Assembly: GCA_012512055.1 (NCBI GenBank)
Contig: JAAZEW010000174.1
Coordinates: 1-11,079 of the forward strand
DNA from: Bacillota bacterium
GTDB taxonomy: Bacteria; Bacillota_G; SHA-98; UBA4971
Direction: 5' to 3'
Length of the DNA: 11,079 nt
Shown here: piece after piece, positions 6,889 to 11,079 of the stretch
Layout: each line of letters starts with the position of its first letter
Position numbering within the stretch: the first letter of the stretch is position 1
Notes under the pieces: generated by a model
What the model was told of the DNA's origin: nothing
What the model saw: the letters and a program-made list of their open reading frames with translations, nothing else
Database searches by the model: none
Position numbers and translations under genes: made by a program

Positions 6889-8030
6889 GCCTATATGTTC
6901 ACATTCCTTTTTGCATCAAAAAGTGCGATTACTGCGATTTCAATTCCTACTGCATGGACTCCTTTGATCACGCAAGGGAGACGGTAAATCGATATCTGGA
7001 AGCGCTTCTTGAGGAAGCAAGAATCCAGTCGGAGGCCGTAAGAGAGCTGGGAGTAGAAGTAGTCACCTTTTACTTGGGAGGAGGAACCCCAACGTGTCTT
7101 TCCACGGAGTCACTTCGGCGACCGGTGACTGAGATTCTCCGACTATTCCCCATGGCGCATAACGCAGAAATAACGGTGGAAGCCAATCCGGGGACAGTGG
7201 ATTCGAGGAAACTGGGTTCGCTCAGGGAAATGGGGATGACACGCCTCAGTATAGGGATCCAGTCACTAAATGACAGCCTCCTGGCGACGTTGGGCCGGGC
7301 GCATACGGCAGCCGACTCCATTCGGGCATTTCAGTCTGCCCGGGAGGCGGGGTTTGATAACGTAAACATGGATCTCATTTACGCCATCCCCGGCCAGACT
7401 ATGAAGGACTGGGAGGAGACTCTTGACGAAGTGTTGGGGTTAAGGCCCGAGCATATCTCCGCGTACGGATTGATGCTCGAAAAAGGAACGCCTTTGTGGC
7501 GTGCGGTAGAGTCCGGAACACAGGCGCCTTGTGATGAGGATCTCGAGATAGATATGTACTATCTTGCAAAGGACAAGTTGAAAAATGCAGGATACCGGCA
7601 TTATGAGATATCCAATTTCGCTTTACCCGGGTACGAATCCCGCCATAATATCATCTATTGGAGGCTTGGGCCCTATTTCAGTCTCGGTGCAGGCGCGCAT
7701 TCATATGTAAACGGAGAAAGATGGAGCAACCTCACTGATCCCATAGATTACACAGGCTCGATTTGGAGCCTGGGTTCGGCGGTACACGAAAGGGAGGTTT
7801 TCTCCAAGGCGGATGAGATGTCAACTGTAATGATTATGGGGCTACGAATGACTGACGGTGTCGGGGAGGAGGAATTCCGGCGGCGTTTCGGAGTGTCAAT
7901 GCAGGACACCTTTGGCAAGGCTATTGAGAAAGGGGTAGCCTCTGGGCTGCTTGAATGGGACAGGAGAAGGCTCAGGCTTACCCGCAGCGGTTTGATGCTT
8001 TCCAATGAAGCCATGCGGGAATTCCTATAG
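6756..8030 (+). CDS. hemW: HemW, radical SAM haem chaperone (HemN/CPO-like family)
   Basis: The cluster motif CIKKCDYC (Cys53, Cys57, Cys60) in the context [24 protein letters not shown] (108-113) and the HemW haem-binding signature HNIIYW (297-302) separate it from true coproporphyrinogen dehydrogenase HemN. HemW proteins bind haem and hand it to target enzymes; coproporphyrinogen oxidase activity is not expected. The C-terminal HemN_C region is intact to the end. Family members begin just before LGLYVHIPF, here residue 44. No ATG, GTG or TTG exists in frame between 6756 and that point, so the only ordinary start is ATG 6756, inside lepA and without a clear ribosome site. The first 43 residues are low in sequence character and probably reflect overlap with lepA codons. 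The body of the gene is secure; the start is not. Confidence 0.93.
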   Translation: MLWRRCLTKTETPGETEGREKAHEAVGECGDSSGSVHGGSQGRLGLYVHIPFCIKKCDYCDFNSYCMDSFDHARETVNRYLEALLEEARIQSEAVRELGVEVVTFYLGGGTPTCLSTESLRRPVTEILRLFPMAHNAEITVEANPGTVDSRKLGSLREMGMTRLSIGIQSLNDSLLATLGRAHTAADSIRAFQSAREAGFDNVNMDLIYAIPGQTMKDWEETLDEVLGLRPEHISAYGLMLEKGTPLWRAVESGTQAPCDEDLEIDMYYLAKDKLKNAGYRHYEISNFALPGYESRHNIIYWRLGPYFSLGAGAHSYVNGERWSNLTDPIDYTGSIWSLGSAVHEREVFSKADEMSTVMIMGLRMTDGVGEEEFRRRFGVSMQDTFGKAIEKGVASGLLEWDRRRLRLTRSGLMLSNEAMREFL

Positions 8031-8093
8031 AGACGTCTGGCAGGAAGGAGCCAAAAGGGCGACGAAACAGAGTATGGAAAGGAGGCCTGACTC

Positions 8094-8846
8094 ATGGCGA
8101 AGTTCGGCATAATAGGAGGAACCGGATTCTACAGGCTGGAGGGCCTGCCTGTCATAAGGGAAGAGGATGTCACTAACAGATATGGTACAGCCCGTGTTTC
8201 CATTGCGCGGTATAAGGGTTCCGAAATAGCATTTGTGCCGAGACACGGAGTATCTCATTCACTTCCTCCGCACATAGTCAATTACAGGGCCAACATAAAG
8301 GCAATGAAGGATTTGGGCGTGGAATACATTATGTCAACAGCCGCTGTCGGCTCATTACATATGCTGTTGCCCCCGGGGGAACTGGTGCTCTTGTCCCAGT
8401 TCATAGACTGGACAAGACGTAGAATCGGAACATTCTTTGATGAAGAAGACCCTGATTTTAAACACGTGGACGTCACGGAGCCTTTCTCAGGATTTCTTCG
8501 TGGGAAGATACTGAAGGCAGCGAAAGACAATGACATCCACATTCACCCGTACGGGACATATGTCTCCGCTGAAGGGCCCAGATTCGAAACACCGGCTGAG
8601 ATCTCCATGATGCGGCTGGTGGGCGGGGATGTTGTGGGCATGACCATTGTCCCTGAAGTCGTTCTTGCAAACGAAGCTGACATCAACTACGCTACAGTGA
8701 CTGTCACCACCAACTATGGTGCAGGCATGTTGCCTGGGAAGGTTCGGCACGAAGAAGTCGGCGAGATCTTTGCCGAAGCCAAGGGGCGCCTTGAGAGGCT
8801 CTTCATGGCTACGCTGGATATTCTGGTAGAGGGGCAACGAACATGA
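8094..8846 (+). CDS. mtnP: MTA-phosphorylase-family nucleoside phosphorylase, probably methylthioinosine/6-oxopurine type
   Basis: The 250-aa protein is a complete family-2 (PNP/MTAP) trimeric phosphorylase, which splits a nucleoside with phosphate into a base and a ribose-1-phosphate. Visible motifs are GGTG (8-11), PRHGVSHSLPPH (49-60) and NYRANI (63-68) for phosphate and ribose, AVGSL (84-88), QFIDWT (102-107) and GPRFETPAEI (161-170). In adenine-specific MTAPs two aspartates in a TDYD segment contact the base; here the segment is TNYG (206-209), with Asn207 and Gly209. Asn at this place goes with 6-oxopurine use in PNP and methylthioinosine phosphorylases, so the substrate may be methylthioinosine or 5'-deoxyinosine made by a deaminase elsewhere. 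That is inferred. AAAGGAGG at 8078-8085 with 8-nt spacing fixes the ATG. Its stop overlaps the ATG of the mtnA remnant (ATGA). Confidence 0.9.
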   Translation: MAKFGIIGGTGFYRLEGLPVIREEDVTNRYGTARVSIARYKGSEIAFVPRHGVSHSLPPHIVNYRANIKAMKDLGVEYIMSTAAVGSLHMLLPPGELVLLSQFIDWTRRRIGTFFDEEDPDFKHVDVTEPFSGFLRGKILKAAKDNDIHIHPYGTYVSAEGPRFETPAEISMMRLVGGDVVGMTIVPEVVLANEADINYATVTVTTNYGAGMLPGKVRHEEVGEIFAEAKGRLERLFMATLDILVEGQRT

Positions 8847-9174
8847 CCCGTAGGACGAAAGTGGAACTCCCGTTTTTGATCCGGCCTGAGAATACAGCAT
8901 TGCAGTGAGCGCTCATCATTTCGGTGTTCCGTTCTTTGCTTTTTGTGACGGGCCGGATCCGAAAGCTCTTACAGCCGCTGAAGTCATCATAGAGGAAAGG
9001 GATCCTGACGAGGTTCTGATGTGCCGAGGGCAACGTACTGCCACGCCTAAGGCAAAGGGATACTATCCTGCTTTTGATGTGACACCTGCTAAGTTTGTCA
9101 GCGCCATAGTCACGGACCGCGGGGTCTTCCCGCCCTATTCCATGGTTAATTACCGGCAATGTGTAGAGGTTTAA
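8843..9174 (+). pseudogene. mtnA: mtnA remnant (methylthioribose-1-phosphate isomerase) with a large internal deletion
   Basis: An ATG at 8843 overlaps the phosphorylase stop and opens a frame of 21 codons (MTRRTKVELPFLIRPENT...) that ends at TGA 8906-8908. In another frame, right after a TGA at 8887, EYSIAVSAHHFGVPFF begins. It continues through IIEERDPDEV and PAFDVTPAKFVSAIVTDRGV to a stop at 9172-9174; this is the well conserved C-terminal quarter of MtnA (compare TYSLAVLAKEHGIPFY, IEERDPEEV, PAFDVTP in the family). Family members are about 340-360 aa; here roughly the last 94 residues remain, plus perhaps the first 15 or so. The catalytic Cys and Asp lie in the missing middle, so no isomerase can be made. 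The C-terminal piece has a possible GTG at 8905 but no ribosome site. Operon position between phosphorylase and aldolase suits a former mtnA. Confidence 0.85.
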
Positions 9175-9204
9175 GATAAGAAATGCAGCCATCGTTCATA
9201 CCTG

Positions 9205-9226
9205 AGTCAATTATCGCGAATTGACT
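9205..9226. promoter_or_regulatory. Perfect inverted repeat upstream of the aldolase, candidate operator
   Basis: AGTCAATT (9205-9212) and AATTGACT (9219-9226) form an 8-bp perfect dyad around ATCGCG. It is centred about 35 bp before the transcription start predicted from TATAAT at 9238-9243. No T-run follows, which argues against a terminator. The position fits a regulator binding at the -35 region. What binds is unknown. Confidence 0.5.
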
Positions 9227-9237
9227 ATACACGTTCT

Positions 9238-9243
9238 TATAAT
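9238..9243 (+). promoter_or_regulatory. -10 box for the aldolase gene
   Basis: A perfect TATAAT lies 28 nt before the ATG. No -35 element is present at normal spacing; a TTGACT at 9221-9226 is only 11 nt away and belongs to the inverted repeat. A promoter here would probably need an activator or be weak. Confidence 0.45.
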
Positions 9244-9266
9244 TCGCTTTTGAGGAGGCGGAAGAA

Positions 9267-9878
9267 ATGGAGTCTGAGGCTCTCAGAAACCAGGTCATTG
9301 AAACAGCCGGATCAATGCTGAGATTAGGGTTAACAGTGGGCACAGGAGGGAATGTCAGTGTCAGGCATCCCGGCGCCAATGCATTCCTGATTACCCCCAG
9401 CAGTTTGCCCTATGAGACTCTTCAACCTGAGGACATTGTAGTAGTTGACCTTGGGGACGGCACTTATGAAGGGCGTTACAAGCCGTCCATAGAATTCCAT
9501 CTGCACAGGAATGTCTATCTGGCACGTCCTGACGTAAGCGCTATTGTCCATGCTCATCCGCCGATTGCGTCTGCGCTTGCAGTTGTGCGTAAACCTCTCC
9601 CGCTTATCATTGACGCATGCACATTCGCATTCAAAGATGAGGTCAAAGTTGCCGAGTATGGAAAACCCGGTAGTATTGAACTTGCCGAAAATACAGTCCG
9701 GGCGCTGGGTGATAATACGGCAGTCCTGTTGGCCAACCACGGGATTCTGTGCGTGGGGGATAATCTTGACGATGCCTTGGCAAGGTGTGAAGTCCTTGAT
9801 AAGGCAACCTTGACGTATATCCTATCTCTAATTGTAGGCACGCCTCATTGCTTGAAGCCTCTGTCCCACCGCGGCTGA
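9267..9878 (+). CDS. Class II aldolase (fuculose-phosphate-aldolase-like), probable pentulose/methylthioribulose-1-phosphate aldolase
   Basis: The 203-aa protein is a zinc-dependent class II aldolase of the FucA/AraD/MtnB family. It shows GTGGNVSVR (25-33) and LITPSSL (41-47) for the substrate phosphate, the catalytic acid Glu76 in KPSIEFHLHR (72-81), and zinc ligands His95, His97 (HAHPP) and His158 (ANHG). The family cleaves ketose-1-phosphates to DHAP and an aldehyde. Next to an MTA-type phosphorylase and mtnA it matches the third enzyme of the DHAP shunt, which turns methylthioribulose-1-P or 5-deoxyribulose-1-P into DHAP and (methylthio)acetaldehyde. MtnB dehydratase or fuculose-P aldolase are alternatives; the close match to FucA blocks and the absence of other mtn genes favour an aldolase. 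GAGGAGG at 9252-9258 with 8-nt spacing fixes the ATG. Confidence 0.88.
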   Translation: MESEALRNQVIETAGSMLRLGLTVGTGGNVSVRHPGANAFLITPSSLPYETLQPEDIVVVDLGDGTYEGRYKPSIEFHLHRNVYLARPDVSAIVHAHPPIASALAVVRKPLPLIIDACTFAFKDEVKVAEYGKPGSIELAENTVRALGDNTAVLLANHGILCVGDNLDDALARCEVLDKATLTYILSLIVGTPHCLKPLSHRG

Positions 9879-9978
9879 GACGATACGGCTCCTCTCTCGA
9901 AATTGTGACCGTTGCCGCGGGAGAGACATAAGATGTATGGTCCTGATCCGTAAATTAGTAGATGTATCAACCCTACTT

Positions 9979-9986
9979 AAGGAGGG
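9979..9986 (+). promoter_or_regulatory. Ribosome binding site that fixes the spoVK start
   Basis: AAGGAGGG lies 8 nt before ATG 9995. The frame is open from an earlier ATG at 9962, but that one has no ribosome site and would put this sequence inside the coding region, so 9995 is preferred. Confidence 0.85.
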
Positions 9987-9994
9987 CCAGGGCC

Positions 9995-10984
9995 ATGCCT
10001 GCTTTTGAACCCAGGAATCCCAACCTTGTCCTTGTCGGCTTAGAAGAAGGCCGGCTGAGCCCGGTCGAAGCTATACAAGCCTTAAGGACGTCATCCGACT
10101 CCCATGCCAGGAAGAGACAGATAGATGCCGAAAGCCCTGATGCCGGCGAGTGGAGGCTGAATGATGCCCTCTCCGAGATGGACAGTCTAATCGGGCTTGC
10201 AGCAGTCAAAGCTCTAATCCGTGAGCTGGTGGCGTACGTCCGGATTCAGCGTATTAGAGAGATGCGGCAGTTGGCATCAGAGTCTTTAGTCTTGCACATG
10301 GTATTTAGCGGCAACCCCGGCACAGGGAAGACTACTTGTGCCCGCCTCATGGGGAAGATCTTTCGTGAAATGGGTGTATTGGAAAAAGGCCATCTTGTCG
10401 AGAGAGAGCGGGCTGACCTTGTCGGAGAATATATAGGTCACACCGCCCAAAAGACTCGGGATCAGATTAAGAAAGCCTTAGGTGGCATACTCTTTATTGA
10501 TGAGGCGTATTCTTTGGCTACAGGCGGCGAGAAAGATTTCGGCAAGGAATCAATCTCCACTCTGATTAAGGCCATGGAAGACAACAGAGACAGGTTTATA
10601 GTGATACTGGCCGGGTATCGCGAGGAGATGGCGAAATTCGTCCAGTCAAATCCGGGTATACGTTCACGATTCCCCATTCACATCGAGTTCCCTGATTACA
10701 CCACGGAAGAGTTGATGCTCATTGCAGACCTCATGCTAAAGAAACGGGACTACAGACTGGATCTTGCCGCCAGGGCCAAACTTGAAGCGATGCTCAGCAG
10801 AAACTTGGGATCTCTGAGTGAACATTCAGGCAATGCCCGCCTCGTCAGAAACCTTATTGAGCGTGCCATAAGACGTCAGGCACTCAGGCTTGTAGACAGA
10901 AAGCAGTTGACCCGTGAAGAACTCATGCTTATTCGAAGGGAAGACATAGAAGGCAACAATGAAGCGGTGCATCGTTTTGGGTAA
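9995..10984 (+). CDS. spoVK: SpoVK-type AAA+ ATPase (stage V sporulation protein K / CbbX family)
   Basis: The 329-aa protein is close to the length of Bacillus SpoVK. Counting from ATG 9995, Walker A GNPGTGKTT is at 106-114, pore-loop region VGEYIGHT at 143-150, Walker B ILFIDE at 165-170, the arginine-finger region NPGIRSRFP at 220-228 and sensor 2 GNARLVRN at 279-286. The first 60 residues are a divergent leader. The family includes CbbX, a hexameric Rubisco remodeller, but no Rubisco gene is present here and a Firmicute setting favours SpoVK, which is needed for late spore maturation in Bacillus; its target is unknown. It begins 116 bp after the aldolase and its 3' end overlaps the next gene by 26 bp, so those two are probably co-translated. 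Confidence 0.88.
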   Translation: MPAFEPRNPNLVLVGLEEGRLSPVEAIQALRTSSDSHARKRQIDAESPDAGEWRLNDALSEMDSLIGLAAVKALIRELVAYVRIQRIREMRQLASESLVLHMVFSGNPGTGKTTCARLMGKIFREMGVLEKGHLVERERADLVGEYIGHTAQKTRDQIKKALGGILFIDEAYSLATGGEKDFGKESISTLIKAMEDNRDRFIVILAGYREEMAKFVQSNPGIRSRFPIHIEFPDYTTEELMLIADLMLKKRDYRLDLAARAKLEAMLSRNLGSLSEHSGNARLVRNLIERAIRRQALRLVDRKQLTREELMLIRREDIEGNNEAVHRFG

Positions 10985-11079
10985 ACCAAACGTAGGTAAG
11001 ACTCTTCTTGCTCTTGCGCTTGCTGATTACATGAAGGTACGCGATGTCGAGATTACTTTTCAAGACCCCGGAGGTGCCC
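10959..11079 (+). CDS. P-loop GTPase-like protein, 5' part only
   Basis: ATG 10959 follows GAAGG at 5-nt spacing and opens a frame that runs off the window end. It encodes MKRCIVLGKPNVGKTLLALA, then ADYMKVRDVEITFQDPGGA. GKPNVGKT is a Walker A of the GxxNVGKT kind typical of Era/FeoB-like GTPases. The rest is outside the window, so the family cannot be fixed. It overlaps the end of spoVK, which suggests a functional or at least translational link. Confidence 0.75.
   Translation, partial: MKRCIVLGKPNVGKTLLALALADYMKVRDVEITFQDPGGA

Noticed and set aside
9890..9927. CTCTCTCG/CGGGAGAG stem after the aldolase gene
   Set aside because: It has a long loop and no T-run, so it is not supported as a terminator.
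9903..9932. Possible promoter for spoVK: TTGTGA, 18 nt, CATAAG
   Set aside because: Only 4 of 6 matches in each box, and a sporulation sigma factor would be expected; no convincing sigma-E match was found either.
9962..9994. Upstream ATG giving spoVK 11 extra codons
   Set aside because: No ribosome site precedes it, and the strong AAGGAGGG at 9979 serves ATG 9995.
1..11079. CRISPR array, insertion sequence, phage or toxin-antitoxin locus
   Set aside because: No spaced direct repeats, transposase-like or phage-like products, or small paired frames with ribosome sites were seen.

Overview
The window looks like chromosomal DNA of a spore-forming, low-to-moderate G+C member of the Firmicutes, most likely a Clostridia-class anaerobe. 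The evidence is an S-box (SAM-I) riboswitch with an intrinsic terminator, strong AGGAGG-type ribosome binding sites, several GTG/TTG starts, the lepA-hemW gene pair and a SpoVK-type sporulation ATPase. I cannot name the species. No tRNA, rRNA, CRISPR array, insertion sequence or phage gene was seen.

Layout, left to right. (1) 1-2921, plus strand: the 3' part of a SAM riboswitch and its terminator, then metN-metI-metQ, a complete methionine ABC importer, closed by a perfect 17-bp hairpin that can terminate transcription from both sides. (2) 2987-4849, minus strand: an ArsR-type repressor followed by an unassigned radical SAM enzyme with a SPASM-like C-terminal cysteine set and a CKCNC tail. 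A good sigma-A-like promoter sits upstream of arsR, close to the divergent lepA promoter. (3) 4992-8030, plus: lepA (elongation factor 4) and hemW (haem chaperone), overlapping by 133 bp. (4) 8094-9878, plus: an MTA-phosphorylase-family enzyme, a decayed mtnA carrying only the extreme ends of the gene, and a class II aldolase with its own -10 box and a perfect inverted repeat. (5) 9995-end: spoVK, overlapped by the start of a P-loop GTPase cut by the window edge.

How it fits together. Much of the window concerns methionine and SAM. The importer is switched by SAM, the radical SAM enzyme probably consumes SAM, and the phosphorylase/isomerase/aldolase trio has the composition of a 'DHAP shunt' or 5'-deoxyadenosine/methylthioadenosine salvage operon. 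In that pathway the nucleoside is phosphorolysed, the (methylthio- or deoxy-)ribose-1-phosphate is isomerised by MtnA, and the product is cleaved to DHAP plus an aldehyde. The phosphorylase carries Asn/Gly where adenine-specific MTAPs carry Asp/Asp, which suggests a 6-oxopurine (methylthioinosine/deoxyinosine) route like that described in methanogens. The middle enzyme is broken in this sequence, so the pathway needs a second mtnA copy, has been lost, or the junction is an assembly error.

The points most worth checking are the mtnA internal deletion, the ArsR/radical SAM pair, the start-codon problems of arsR and hemW, and the inverted repeat in front of the aldolase. I see no clearly new multi-gene system; the ArsR/radical SAM unit is the least explained part.
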